A DNA stretch of 64,000 bases from an uncultured Oscillospiraceae bacterium (GTDB lineage: Bacteria; Bacillota; Clostridia; Oscillospirales; Oscillospiraceae): positions 32,497 to 96,496 of the forward strand of contig CAJUPU010000007.1 of the NCBI GenBank assembly GCA_910588495.1, written 5' to 3'. Below the pieces are notes generated by a model. That model was not told the origin of the DNA. It searched no databases and was given only the letters and a program-made list of their open reading frames with translations. Both the position numbers and the translations under genes were made by a program. This document shows positions 50,705 through 59,815 of this stretch, piece after piece. Within the stretch, counting starts at the first letter, position 1; each line of letters starts with the position of its first letter.

Positions 50705-51847
50705 TCAGCGGGTCAGGCCCCCGGAAATGATGGTGCGCTGGATCTGGTTGGTACCCTCGAAGATCTGGAAAATCTTCGCGTCCCTCATCAGCTTCTCCAC
50801 GGGGTACTCCCGGGAATAACCGTTCCCGCCAAAGACCTGTACGGCGTTGGTGGTGACCATCATGGCGGTGTCGGCGGCAAAGCACTTGGCGCAGGCCACC
50901 AGCTTCTTGTTGGTGCGGCCCGAATCGGCGGAGCGGCAGGCGCCCCACACCATCTGCCGGGCGGCCTGGGTGTGCATCTCCATATCCGCAAGCATGAAGC
51001 CGATGCCCTCATGCTTGCAGATGGGCTTACCGAACACCACCCGCTCCTTGGAATAGGCCACCGCCTCATCCAAGGCGGCCTGGGCCAGTCCTACGGCGGA
51101 GGACGCGGTGCCGGGGCGGGACTCGTCCAGGATCTTCATGGCAATCTGGAAACCCTGGCCCTCCTCGCCCAAACGGTACTTGGAAGACAGGCGCATATCG
51201 TCGAAGAACAGGGAATTGGTGTGCACGCAGCGGATGCCCATCTTGTCCTCGTGGGGGCCAACGGTGAAGCCCGGGGTGTCCTTGGGCAGCAGGAAAGCGG
51301 TGATGCCGCCCTTGGCCCCCTTTTCCTTGTCGGTGACGGCGAAAATCGTGTATACGTCGGCGCAGTCGCCGTTGGTGATAAAGGTTTTGCCGCCGTTGAT
51401 GATGTACTCGTCGCCCTCTTTCCGGGCGGTGCTCACCATGGCCCCGGCGTTGGAGCCGGCCACACTCTCGGTGAGGGCAAAGGCCAGGATGCCGCCCTCC
51501 CGCATCAGGCCGGCCACCCACTCCTTCTGCCAGTCGTTTCCGGCGATTTTCAGCGGGCCAAAGCCGAAGCCGAATACACGAGACGCGAACCCCGCGTCCC
51601 CCCGGGCCAGCTCTTCCCGGAGTACGGCATAGGTAAAGTTATCCAGGCCCAGCCCGCCGTGCTGCTCCGGCAGGGAGACCATATGCAGCCCCATGTCCAC
51701 CGCTTTTTTCATCAGCTCCTCGGGCACCCGGGCCTCCTTCTCCGCCTCCCGGCAGATGGGCTTGACCTCATTCTGCGCAAATTCCTCCACCAGGTCCCGC
51801 AGCTCCCGCTGCTCCTCCGTCAACATAAAATCGTAATCCCGCATCAT
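50705..51847 (-). CDS. Acyl-CoA dehydrogenase
   Basis: The 380-residue protein has the flavin-binding acyl-CoA dehydrogenase signatures: LTESVAGSNAGAM, FITNGDCADVYTIFAV, and the C-terminal VFGGNGYSREYPVEKLMRD with the catalytic Glu in FQIFEGTNQIQR. It introduces the alpha-beta double bond and passes electrons to Etf, encoded 6-8 kb away in the divergent operon. ATG at 51847 (Met-Met-Arg) is chosen; upstream in-frame codons overlap the carrier gene end. Confidence 0.93.
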   Translation of the reverse strand: MMRDYDFMLTEEQRELRDLVEEFAQNEVKPICREAEKEARVPEELMKKAVDMGLHMVSLPEQHGGLGLDNFTYAVLREELARGDAGFASRVFGFGFGPLKIAGNDWQKEWVAGLMREGGILAFALTESVAGSNAGAMVSTARKEGDEYIINGGKTFITNGDCADVYTIFAVTDKEKGAKGGITAFLLPKDTPGFTVGPHEDKMGIRCVHTNSLFFDDMRLSSKYRLGEEGQGFQIAMKILDESRPGTASSAVGLAQAALDEAVAYSKERVVFGKPICKHEGIGFMLADMEMHTQAARQMVWGACRSADSGRTNKKLVACAKCFAADTAMMVTTNAVQVFGGNGYSREYPVEKLMRDAKIFQIFEGTNQIQRTIISGGLTR

Positions 51848-51884
51848 AGTTGCAACGCCTTCTTTCTTGTATGTTAATTTGTGG

Positions 51885-53249
51885 TCAGACACCGAACAGG
51901 AACGGATAGGTCACAATGGTCAGCAGCAGGCAGCCCACCATCAGCGGGAACCCCACCTTGGTATAGTCCAGGAACCGGTAGCCCCCCTGGAGGGTCATGG
52001 TGACAGGGGGTGTGGCAATCGGGGTGAGGAAAGCAAGGTTCAGCGCCCAGATGATCACCATAGCCACCGGCTTGGCGGAGTAGCCCAGCGCCTGGCACAT
52101 GGCAAAGGCGATGGGGCCCAGCATGGCGCTGGTGGCTGTGGACGACATGATGTTGGCCAGCACCACGGACAGGATGGTGAAGATAAGCAGCAGCGTAAAC
52201 ATACTCACCTGTCCGCCCATCAGGCTGATGATCGTGTTGGCGATGAGTTCGCCCGCCCCGCTCTGGGACACGCCCGCGGCCAGCCCCAGGGACCCCGCCA
52301 TCACCCACACGGTGGTCCAGTCCATGCGGGCGAACACCTGCTGGATGGAAATACAGCCGGTGACGATACAGGCCAGCGCCGCCACCATGGCCACCGCACC
52401 CACCGTCCAGATCCCGGAGACAAAGCCGGTGATGGTCAGGATGAGAATCACCACAGAGGTGATCATCTTGCGTCTGCTGAAGCCCTGCTCCTCCCCTTCC
52501 CCGTCGGCGCCGCCCCCGGCATCGGGCGCATCTTCGAAATCGAACACCTTTTTCTGGAGCTTGTAGCCGATGGTGGCATAGAACAGGATAATGAACGCCA
52601 GCCGGGGCAGGCTGCCCAGGGTCAGGTCAAAGAAGCTCATGGTCTCCAGCCCGGAGTCGGCCAGCAGACCCTGAAGCACCACGTTGGGGCTGGAGCCTAC
52701 CAGCGTCATGCCTCCGCCCACGTTGGCGGCAAAGCCGATGGCCATATACGAGTGCTTTTTGGTGATGGCCCCTTTGGAGGAGGCGGCCACCGCCGCCACG
52801 ATGGGGAGCATCATGGCTACCACGGCGGTATTGCTCAAAAACGCGGAGAGGACAGCGGACAGCACCACGCAGGTGATGACGAAAAGCCGCTCGTTTGTGC
52901 CCACCATTTTAATAATGGTGGAGCCCAGGTTCTGGGCCACGCCGGTCTCAAACAGCGCCTCCCCCACCACCATGGAACCGATCACCATCAAGTTGATGTC
53001 ATTGGAGAACCCGGAAAACGCGCTGGAAAACGGGATCACCCCAAACACGCCCATGGCCAGCGCGGAGCCCACCGCAATCACCGGCAGCGGGAACCTGCCC
53101 CAGACAAACAGCACCATTGTGACGGCCAGAATGATCAGTGCGATCGTACAGCTATCGAATTGAATAGCGCGCACCCCCTCTTTCGATACTTTGTTAAACT
53201 CCTTGCAGTTCTTAGTATAAAGCCGCCACCAGTTTTTGTCTATTATCAT
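51885..53249 (-). CDS. SLC13/DASS-type anion carrier
   Basis: The 454-residue protein has some 11-12 membrane helices and the paired DASS motifs: LSNTAVVAMMLP in the first half and MSSTATSAMLGPIAF in the second, each a substrate/sodium-binding SNT-like loop. The family imports or exchanges di- and tricarboxylates or sulfate. As first gene of the minus-strand run it probably takes up the acid that the enzymes degrade, or exchanges a product. ATG at 53249 gives the longest form, but no ribosome site is near. The true start may be the GTG about 27 codons later (VRAIQFDSC). Confidence 0.88.
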   Translation of the reverse strand: MIIDKNWWRLYTKNCKEFNKVSKEGVRAIQFDSCTIALIILAVTMVLFVWGRFPLPVIAVGSALAMGVFGVIPFSSAFSGFSNDINLMVIGSMVVGEALFETGVAQNLGSTIIKMVGTNERLFVITCVVLSAVLSAFLSNTAVVAMMLPIVAAVAASSKGAITKKHSYMAIGFAANVGGGMTLVGSSPNVVLQGLLADSGLETMSFFDLTLGSLPRLAFIILFYATIGYKLQKKVFDFEDAPDAGGGADGEGEEQGFSRRKMITSVVILILTITGFVSGIWTVGAVAMVAALACIVTGCISIQQVFARMDWTTVWVMAGSLGLAAGVSQSGAGELIANTIISLMGGQVSMFTLLLIFTILSVVLANIMSSTATSAMLGPIAFAMCQALGYSAKPVAMVIIWALNLAFLTPIATPPVTMTLQGGYRFLDYTKVGFPLMVGCLLLTIVTYPFLFGV

Positions 53250-53263
53250 AAAATTTCGATTTG

Positions 53264-53279
53264 TTAACCCCAGAGTTAA
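53264..53279. promoter_or_regulatory. LysR-type operator candidate at the SLC13 gene
   Basis: TTAACCCCAGAGTTAA fits the T-N11-A rule within a palindrome. A 16-base relative lies at 54644-54659. Confidence 0.5.
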
Positions 53280-53384
53280 TGTTCAGTTTTAACAATAGGA
53301 TTTAATGAATTTCTTTTAATTCTTCTGTTTTGACAGTTTGGCGCACCCAATTGTTATCGTTTTTATTAATTGTTCCGAAACCAT

Positions 53385-53413
53385 TTGACCTTGTCAGGCA
53401 GATAAAGTATAAT
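53385..53413 (+). promoter_or_regulatory. Promoter toward the LysR gene
   Basis: TTGACC (53385-53390) and TATAAT (53408-53413), 17-base spacer, leaving a leader of about 255 bases before the regulator. Confidence 0.75.
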
Positions 53414-53676
53414 AAGAGACTGTGGAGAAACACGCTTCTTTTTCGAGAACGGGAAGGAAGATCGTGTGAAAAAAACCCAGGAGCGGTGTCTTTCACGTTT
53501 GATCAATGGCTTTTTTGAATGTCCTTGGTTCAAAAAAAACGCGCTCAGCGTGGCGACAAGACTTTTTCGGCACGCTGAATAATTCAGTTAGGATACAAAA
53601 TTTTACTTTTTCAATCGGCGTCGCCGTGCCCCCACGTGGCGCCCGGCCGGAAGCCCTGACGAGAAAGGAGCGGCCC

Positions 53677-54576
53677 ATGAAGCTGCAGCAACTGCACTAT
53701 TTCAAAGCCTTGGCAGAGCGGGAGCACCTGTTCCAGACCGCCACCGAACTGTATATCTCCCCGCCCGCCCTGAGCACTGCCATCAGCCGCCTGGAGGAAG
53801 AGCTGGGCGTCCCCCTTTTCGACCGGGTGGGGCGGAACATCCGGCTCAGTGAGAATGGCAAGAAGTTTTACCTCCACGTGACCAATATCATCAACGAGCT
53901 GGAGCTGGCCTGCGCGGAGCTGAAGGCCGAAAGTCCGATGAACCTGAACATCCTGAACGTCTATACCTCCACCAACATCTCCTGGGGCTCCGCCTTTGAG
54001 GAGTTTGTCTACCGCAACCCGCATATCGCCTTCAACCATCAGGTGGCTGACAACCAACGCCTGTTCAGCGGCGACCAGGGTACACAGCCCGACTTCATTA
54101 TCACCGCTCTGTCCGACGCGCCGGCAGGCCAGTATGAATACAAGGTGCTCATTCCAAACGATCCCCCCGTCCTGGCAGTGTACGAGGGGCACCGGTTCTG
54201 CGGACGGCTGGAGATCTCCCTGCGGGAAGCCTACCACGAGCCCTTTATCGTCCCCCCCAGCACCTACTCCATCCGCCGCTATTTCGACACCATGTGCGAC
54301 CTGGCGGGCTTTACCCCCAACATCGTCACCGAGGCGGACGTACAGCTCCGGATGCGCCTGGTGAAAAAGGGCATGGGCATCACCCTGTCCACCCGCCTGG
54401 CCACCAGCGCCCCCGCGCTGGTGGGTCTGCGGCTCATTGACGTGGTAGACCCGGTCTATCCCCGGGTGCAGGTCATCCTGTGGCGGAAGGGGCGGTCGCT
54501 CTCCCCCCAAGCCAGGGAATTCCTGGACTTTATGTGCGATTACTACAGCCAGGCAAATTCCGGCGAGGCAAACTGA
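53677..54576 (+). CDS. LysR-family transcriptional regulator of the catabolic block
   Basis: The 299-residue protein has the LysR HTH (LQQLHYFKALAEREHLFQTA, ISPPALSTAISRLEEELGVP, LFDRVGRNIRLSENGKKF) and a substrate-binding-like C-terminal domain. It lies between the two divergent catabolic operons and is the obvious regulator; its inducer may be the imported acid or a CoA ester. Operator-like TTAAC-N6-TTAA sites lie before both operons. An AAAGGAG site precedes the ATG. Confidence 0.92.
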   Translation: MKLQQLHYFKALAEREHLFQTATELYISPPALSTAISRLEEELGVPLFDRVGRNIRLSENGKKFYLHVTNIINELELACAELKAESPMNLNILNVYTSTNISWGSAFEEFVYRNPHIAFNHQVADNQRLFSGDQGTQPDFIITALSDAPAGQYEYKVLIPNDPPVLAVYEGHRFCGRLEISLREAYHEPFIVPPSTYSIRRYFDTMCDLAGFTPNIVTEADVQLRMRLVKKGMGITLSTRLATSAPALVGLRLIDVVDPVYPRVQVILWRKGRSLSPQAREFLDFMCDYYSQANSGEAN

Positions 54577-54589
54577 TCAAACAGAAAAC

Positions 54590-54625
54590 AAACGCCCGTC
54601 CCCTGCTTTGGGTGCGGGCGTTTTT
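54590..54625 (+). terminator. Terminator after the LysR gene
   Basis: AAACGCCCG pairs with CGGGCGTTT, followed by a T5 tract. Confidence 0.85.
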
Positions 54626-54643
54626 CTGCGTCCTTTCGGATTC

Positions 54644-54659
54644 TTAACCATTTGATTAA
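54644..54659. promoter_or_regulatory. LysR-type operator candidate before the second CoA-transferase
   Basis: TTAACCATTTGATTAA has the same length and outer half-sites as 53264-53279. The region to 54861 also has a TATACT (54753-54758) without a clear -35, fitting activation. Confidence 0.5.
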
Positions 54660-54861
54660 TGCCCGCGCTGATCTCTGGCCTGAAAATAGAACAATGTCGG
54701 AGAAATCAAACGATTTTCTCCATCATCCGAATGCTTTTCGGGACAGGATCACTTATACTAAAAGCATAAACTCCTTGTCCACTCAAACGCATTCCAGCAA
54801 ACCGAACCGGCCCCTGCGGCCGGATCATCCCGGAACCAAATTAAAAAAAGGAGAACTTGTT

Positions 54862-56049
54862 ATGGCAAGGCAAGCGTTGGAAGGACTCAAGGTCGTTGAA
54901 GTGGGCAACATCATTGCCGGCCCCTGGTGCGGCACGCTGATGGCCGACTTCGGCGCCCGGGTCATCAAGGTAGAGCAGCCCGGCAGCGGCGATCTCATCC
55001 GTGACATGGGCCGCATCAAGGACCTGTGGTTCAGCATTGAAAACCGCAACAAGATGAACGTCTCCCTGAATCTCAAAGACCCCAAGGGCAAGGAACTGCT
55101 GTGGCAGCTCATCGAAGATGCGGACGTGCTCATCGAAAACTTCCGCCCCGGCGTGTTCACCAAGCTGGGCTTCACCTGGGAGGAAATCCATAAGCGCAAC
55201 CCCCGGCTCATTTACAACGCCGTGTCCGGCTATGGCCGTACCGGTCCCTACTCCAGTAAACCCGGCTTCGACCGCATGGGGCTGGCCATGGGCGGCTTCC
55301 TGGAGGTCACCGGCTACCCCGACACCCCGCCCTGCAAGCCCGGGCTGTCCGTGTCCGACTTCTACACCGCCATGTTTGGCTGCATCGCCGTCATGTTCGC
55401 CCTCTATGACCGGGACGTGAACGGCTCCGGCGAGGGGCAGATGATCGACAGCACTTTGTGCGAGTCCGCCCTGCGTATCCAGGAATCCATCATCGCCGAA
55501 TACTCCATCGACGGCGCCATCCGTACCCGCATTGGCAACGGCACCACCGTCACCGTCCCCGCAGGCCACTTCAAAACCAGCGACGGCAAGTATTTGGCCG
55601 TCTCCGTGGCGGGGGACAAGCTCTACCGCGTGTGCATGGAGAAGATCGGCCGGCCCGATCTCCTGGCCGATCCCCGCTACCAGACCCCCTCCGACCGCAG
55701 CATCCACCATGAGGAGATCAACGCGGAGTTCGGGAAGTGGGCGGCAGCTCACACCATCAGCGAATGCCTGGCCATTTTGGGCGACTCCATCCCCAACGGC
55801 AAGATCTACAACGTGGCGGACATTGTGGCCGATCCCCACTATGCCTTCCGGGAGGACATTGTGGAGATGGACACCGAGCAGTTCGGCAAAATCAAGGTGC
55901 AGAACGTGGCTCCCAAGATGCTGGGCACCCCGGGGCAGATCCGCTGGCTGGGCGGCAAGGTGGGCCGCTTCAACGAGGAGGTCTACGGCGGCCTGCTGGG
56001 CCTCAGCGACCAGGAGCTCCAGGACCTTCAGGACAGCGGCGTCATTTAA
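54862..56049 (+). CDS. Type III (CaiB/BaiF) CoA-transferase, copy 2
   Basis: The 395-residue protein has LKVVEVGNIIAGPWCGTLMA, FGARVIKVEQPGSGD, FRPGVFTKLGFTWEEI and the nucleophile Asp in LSVSDFYTAMFG. It begins a plus-strand operon with a MaoC protein, a flavoprotein and EtfBA. It probably activates the imported acid using a product CoA ester as donor, sparing ATP. ATG at 54862 has an AAAGGAG site. Confidence 0.9.
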   Translation: MARQALEGLKVVEVGNIIAGPWCGTLMADFGARVIKVEQPGSGDLIRDMGRIKDLWFSIENRNKMNVSLNLKDPKGKELLWQLIEDADVLIENFRPGVFTKLGFTWEEIHKRNPRLIYNAVSGYGRTGPYSSKPGFDRMGLAMGGFLEVTGYPDTPPCKPGLSVSDFYTAMFGCIAVMFALYDRDVNGSGEGQMIDSTLCESALRIQESIIAEYSIDGAIRTRIGNGTTVTVPAGHFKTSDGKYLAVSVAGDKLYRVCMEKIGRPDLLADPRYQTPSDRSIHHEEINAEFGKWAAAHTISECLAILGDSIPNGKIYNVADIVADPHYAFREDIVEMDTEQFGKIKVQNVAPKMLGTPGQIRWLGGKVGRFNEEVYGGLLGLSDQELQDLQDSGVI

Positions 56050-56063
56050 GGGGGCCGCAGGAT

Positions 56064-56507
56064 ATGGGCTTGAAATTTGACGAGTTCCAGGTGGGGGCCA
56101 GCTACGAATCCGCCCGCCGTACCGTGCGGGAGGCGGATGTCCAGCTCTTTGCCGGCCTGTCCGCCGATTACAACCCCCTGCACACCGACGAGCAGTATAT
56201 CAAGGAGAACACTGGCTTCCGCCAGTGCATCGTCCACGGGGCGCTGACCTTCGCCATATCCACCGGCTTCTCCTTCCAGGACGGGCTCACCCGGGGTACC
56301 ACCCTGGGCTTTCTGGGCACGGAGATCGCCTGGAAGAAGCCGGTATACGCCGGGGATACCATCCATATGGTGACCACCGTGCTGGACAAGATCGAGAGCA
56401 AAAAGCCCGGCCGGGGCATCGTGATCTTTGGCCGGGACATCTACAACCAGGACGGTGAGCTTTGTATGGCCAGCAAAGCCACCCTGCTGGTCAAGCGGGA
56501 CAGCTGA
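56064..56507 (+). CDS. MaoC-like (R)-specific enoyl-CoA hydratase
   Basis: The 147-residue hot-dog protein has the catalytic block LSADYNPLHTDEQYIKENTG followed by CIVHGALTFAIS (Asp and His), typical of active MaoC hydratases. It lies 14 bases after the CoA-transferase. Together with the pair at 43.6-44.5 kb it gives the regulon at least two MaoC activities beside two crotonases, suggesting different stereochemistry or two rounds of hydration. Confidence 0.87.
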   Translation: MGLKFDEFQVGASYESARRTVREADVQLFAGLSADYNPLHTDEQYIKENTGFRQCIVHGALTFAISTGFSFQDGLTRGTTLGFLGTEIAWKKPVYAGDTIHMVTTVLDKIESKKPGRGIVIFGRDIYNQDGELCMASKATLLVKRDS

Positions 56508-56521
56508 GGGGAGGTCCGCCT

Positions 56522-57490
56522 GTGCACACCGAGCTTTGCGCCCTTCTGGGAGTCCGGCACCCCATCATTGCCGGGGCCATGATGGGGCTGGCCACACCGG
56601 AATTTGCCGCCGCGGTGTCCAACGCCGGGGCCATGGGTTCCATTGCCGCGGGGAACTACCTTCGATTCCCCCAGCTCCTGCGGGACGCCATCCGGCGGGC
56701 CCGGGCCCTCACGGACAAACCCTTTCTGGTAAACGTCTCCCTCTTCCCCGACCTCATCCCCGAGGAGCGGGCAGGCGCTTTCTTTCGCGTCATCGCGGAG
56801 GAGGGTGTGGGAGTGGTGGAGACCTCCGGGCGGAGCCCCAGGGCCTTTCTGCCCATGCTGAAGGAGGCCGGGGTGAAGGTAATCCACAAGGTCCCCGCCG
56901 TGCGCTACGGGGAAAAAATGGCCTCCATCGGGGTGGACGCGGTGACGCTGGTGGGGATGGAGTGCGCCGGCCGGCCCGGCGCGGACGAGGTATCCACTCT
57001 GGCCCTCATCCCCGTAGCGGCGGAGCGGCTGGGCATACCCGTCATCGCCGGGGGCGGCATCGCCTCCGGGCGGGCCATGGCGGCGGCGCTGGCTTTGGGC
57101 GCCTCCGGCGTGGTGATGGGCACCCGGATGCTGGCCACCGCCGAACTGGCCCTCCCCCAGATCTACAAAAACCGGGTCGTGCAGGCCCGGGAGACCGACA
57201 CCATCCTGCTGCGCTCTACCATGGGCGCCCCCATGCGCCTCCACACCAGCGAGGAGCTGTGCCGCCTCCGGGAGATGGAGCGCATCGGCACCCCTGATTG
57301 GGTGGGAGGCCCGGAGCACATCGGGGGCCGCCGCCCCATGGACGCCCCCGGCGGCGAGGCAGCCCTGCCTTTGGGGCAGGGCGTGGGCCAGGTCCACAGC
57401 GTCAAGCCGGTGCGGGCCGTGATCCAGGACATTATGGACGAGGCGGAGCGCGTCATCCGGGCCCTGGCCCAAACCGTATCCCAACCATAA
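56522..57490 (+). CDS. Nitronate monooxygenase/FabK-like flavoprotein
   Basis: The 322-residue protein has an FMN-binding TIM barrel of the NMO/FabK family: VRHPIIAGAMMGLATPEFAA, VIHKVPAVRYGEKM, GVDAVTLVGMECAG, PVIAGGGIASGRAMAAALAL and GASGVVMGTRMLAT. Members include nitronate monooxygenases, enoyl-ACP reductase FabK and anaerobic enoyl-thioester reductases. In this anaerobic acyl-CoA operon a 2-enoyl reductase or isomerase role is more likely than nitronate oxidation. Start is GTG at 56522 behind GGGGAGG. Confidence 0.83.
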   Translation: MHTELCALLGVRHPIIAGAMMGLATPEFAAAVSNAGAMGSIAAGNYLRFPQLLRDAIRRARALTDKPFLVNVSLFPDLIPEERAGAFFRVIAEEGVGVVETSGRSPRAFLPMLKEAGVKVIHKVPAVRYGEKMASIGVDAVTLVGMECAGRPGADEVSTLALIPVAAERLGIPVIAGGGIASGRAMAAALALGASGVVMGTRMLATAELALPQIYKNRVVQARETDTILLRSTMGAPMRLHTSEELCRLREMERIGTPDWVGGPEHIGGRRPMDAPGGEAALPLGQGVGQVHSVKPVRAVIQDIMDEAERVIRALAQTVSQP

Positions 57491-57512
57491 ACCGAAAAGG
57501 ACTGATTGGATC

Positions 57513-58319
57513 ATGAACATCCTGGTCTGTGTCAAGCAGGTGCCTGACACCACCGAGATCAAGATCGATCCGGTGAAGAACACCCTCATCCGTGACGGCG
57601 TTCCCAGCATCGTCAACCCCTTCGACGGCTACGCCCTGGAGGCGGCCGCCCGCATCAAGGACAAGAACCCCGATACCAAGATCGTAGTGCTGTCCATGGG
57701 TCCCCCCCAGGCCACCGCGGCCCTGAAGGAGTGCCTGGCCATTGCTGCGGACAAGGCGTACTTAGTGTCCGGCCGGACCTTCGGCGGCTCCGACACCCTG
57801 GCCACCAGCTACATCCTCTATAACGCCGTGAAGAAGGTGGAGGAGCTGGAGGGCGCCAAGTTCGACGCCATCTTCTGCGGCAAGCAGGCCATCGACGGCG
57901 ACACCGCCCAGGTGGGCCCCGAGCTGGCCGAGCATCTGGGCTATCCCCAGGTCACCTACGGCCTGGAGGCCGAGGTGGACGGCGATATGCTGAAGGTGAA
58001 GAAAGAGGTCGAGGAGGGCGTCGAGGTCGTCGGCGTGAAGTTCCCCTGCCTGATCACCTACACCAAGCCCGCCTGGGACCCCCGCTACCCCACCATCAAG
58101 CGGAAGATGGCCGCCAACAAGGCGGAGATCCCCGTTCTGGGCGACGACGCCTTCCCCGACATCGACACCACCCGCATCGGCCTGAAGGGCTCCCCCACCA
58201 ACGTGAAGAAGACCTTCGTGCCCCAGAAGAAGACGGGCGGCGTGAAGATCAAGGAAGAGGACAACGCGGCGTCCGCCAAGAAGCTGTTCGAGCTGCTCAC
58301 CGCGGCCAGCATCATTTAA
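57513..58319 (+). CDS. etfB: Electron transfer flavoprotein, beta subunit
   Basis: The 268-residue protein has the EtfB start NILVCVKQVPDTTEIKID, the adenine-nucleotide region VVLSMGPPQA and FCGKQAIDGDTAQVGPELAE, and PRYPTIKRKMAANK. It pairs with EtfA just downstream to take electrons from the acyl-CoA dehydrogenase. Whether the pair can bifurcate electrons, as in clostridial butyrate pathways, is not settled by what I can see. Confidence 0.95.
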   Translation: MNILVCVKQVPDTTEIKIDPVKNTLIRDGVPSIVNPFDGYALEAAARIKDKNPDTKIVVLSMGPPQATAALKECLAIAADKAYLVSGRTFGGSDTLATSYILYNAVKKVEELEGAKFDAIFCGKQAIDGDTAQVGPELAEHLGYPQVTYGLEAEVDGDMLKVKKEVEEGVEVVGVKFPCLITYTKPAWDPRYPTIKRKMAANKAEIPVLGDDAFPDIDTTRIGLKGSPTNVKKTFVPQKKTGGVKIKEEDNAASAKKLFELLTAASII

Positions 58320-58334
58320 GGGAGGGGAAGCACA

Positions 58335-59339
58335 ATGGAAGCCAAGACCAAAGACCTGTGGGTATTTGTTGAGACCAACGAGGACGGCACCGCGAAGAAC
58401 GTGGGCATCGAGCTGCTGACCCCCGGTAAGATGATGGCGGGCAAGCAGGGCGGCGCTCTGGTGGCCGTGGTCATCGGCAGCGGCGCGGACGAGGCGGTGA
58501 AGGCCGCCAGCGAGCACGGCGCGGACAAGGTGATCGTGGTGGACGGCCCCGAGTACAAGCACTACAGCACCGACGCCTACGCCATCGCCCTTTGCACCCT
58601 GGTGGAGAAGTACGGCCCCACCAGCATGCTGATCGGCGCCACCAACAACGGCCGCGACCTGGGCCCCCGGGTGTCCTGCCGTCTGCACACCGGCCTGACC
58701 GCCGACTGCACCGCCCTGGACATCGACGAGAAGACCGGCAATGTGGCGTGGACCCGTCCCGCCTTCGGCGGCAACCTGATGGCCACCATCATCTGCCCCA
58801 ACCACCGGCCCCAGATCGGCACCGTGCGCCCCGGCGTGTTCAAGAAGGGCGACGTGACCGCCGCCAACGCCGAGATCGTGAAAGAGGACATCCACGTGGC
58901 CGACGATCAGATCCGCACCCAGGTGATCGAGCTCATCAAGGAGATGGGCGGCGAGAGCGTGGACCTGGAGGGCGCTGAGATCATCGTGTCCGGCGGCCGG
59001 GGCGTGGGCGGCCCCGAGGGCTTCGACACCATCAAGGCCCTGGCGGACACTCTGGGTGCCACCGTGGGCGCGTCCCGCGCCGCCGTGGACGCGGGCTGGA
59101 TCGCCCACGCCCATCAGGTGGGCCAGACGGGCAAGACCGTGGGTCCCAAGCTGTACATCGCCTGCGGCATCAGCGGCGCTATCCAGCACTTGGCCGGCAT
59201 GAGCGGCTCTGATGTTGTCGTGGCCATCAACAAGGACCCCGACGCCCCCATCTTCGACGTGGCCGACTACGGCGTGGTGGGCAACCTGTTCGAAGTACTG
59301 CCCGTCCTCATCGACGAGCTGAAAAAGGCCCGGGCCTGA
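58335..59339 (+). CDS. etfA: Electron transfer flavoprotein, alpha subunit
   Basis: The 334-residue protein has the N-terminal domain ([20 protein letters not shown]) and the FAD-binding C-terminal part: [50 protein letters not shown] and the [20 protein letters not shown] loop. It starts 15 bases after etfB behind GGAGGGGAAG. No extra ferredoxin domain is fused at the N-terminus, as occurs in some clostridial EtfA. Confidence 0.95.
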   Translation: MEAKTKDLWVFVETNEDGTAKNVGIELLTPGKMMAGKQGGALVAVVIGSGADEAVKAASEHGADKVIVVDGPEYKHYSTDAYAIALCTLVEKYGPTSMLIGATNNGRDLGPRVSCRLHTGLTADCTALDIDEKTGNVAWTRPAFGGNLMATIICPNHRPQIGTVRPGVFKKGDVTAANAEIVKEDIHVADDQIRTQVIELIKEMGGESVDLEGAEIIVSGGRGVGGPEGFDTIKALADTLGATVGASRAAVDAGWIAHAHQVGQTGKTVGPKLYIACGISGAIQHLAGMSGSDVVVAINKDPDAPIFDVADYGVVGNLFEVLPVLIDELKKARA

Positions 59340-59452
59340 CGGCGCGGCCCGGCCGGTGGCTCCACCGCGCCGCTTTCAGCGCTCGGACCAGATCCGGTTC
59401 CTGCGTCCGGAATCTTTTTTGTCAGCACAAAAAAGCTGGACTGGTATCAACC

Positions 59453-59680
59453 GAAAAGTGTTCGCCGTGTAGAAATCCCAAAAGGGAAGGACCCAGCAAA
59501 GGGTCCTTTGATAACGTCAACCAGAGTACCCAGATCAATGCAGCGATCTGCAGCCTGATTGAGACGGCCAAGGAAACAGGGCTGAATCCCTTCTGTTATC
59601 TGACCTGGGTCTTGGAGACCGCTCCAACGCTGGATCGTATCGTGGAGGGCTGGGCCGCTGCTCCCGGCAAATGCACCTGA
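59453..59680 (+). pseudogene. IS66-family transposase, C-terminal scrap
   Basis: The last about 45 codons read INAAICSLIETAKETGLNPF, then CYLTWVLETAPTLDRIVEGW, ending in a stop; this is the characteristic IS66 C-terminus. The rest of the element is missing. Confidence 0.8.
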
Positions 59681-59705
59681 GTCTTGCCACCACATAACTG
59701 TTATT

Positions 59706-59746
59706 GAGCCGCAGTGCTGATTCGATCCAGCACTGCGGCTCTTTTT
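59706..59746. terminator. Strong terminator between IS66 scrap and collagen-like gene
   Basis: GAGCCGCAGTGCTG pairs perfectly with CAGCACTGCGGCTC (14 bases), followed by T5 on the plus strand. Confidence 0.9.
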
Positions 59747-59815
59747 AGGGCTGGCTTTACTTCATGGCTTCACCCTTGTGGTCCATATGGGTCTCGTTTT
59801 TCCGAAGCCTATCCC

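Larger units (their letters stand above)
53250..53676. promoter_or_regulatory. Divergent control region of the catabolic regulon
   Basis: AT-rich. It has a 16-base palindrome TTAAC-N6-GTTAA (53264-53279) of LysR-operator type beside the carrier start, a related TTAAC-N8-TTAA (53289-53305), and the plus-strand promoter at 53385-53413. No gene. Confidence 0.6.
59340..59815. other. Gene-free stretch with IS66 remnant and terminator
   Basis: After etfA there is a short GC-rich stretch, then the IS66 remnant, then the terminator at 59706-59746. No intact gene. Confidence 0.6.
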
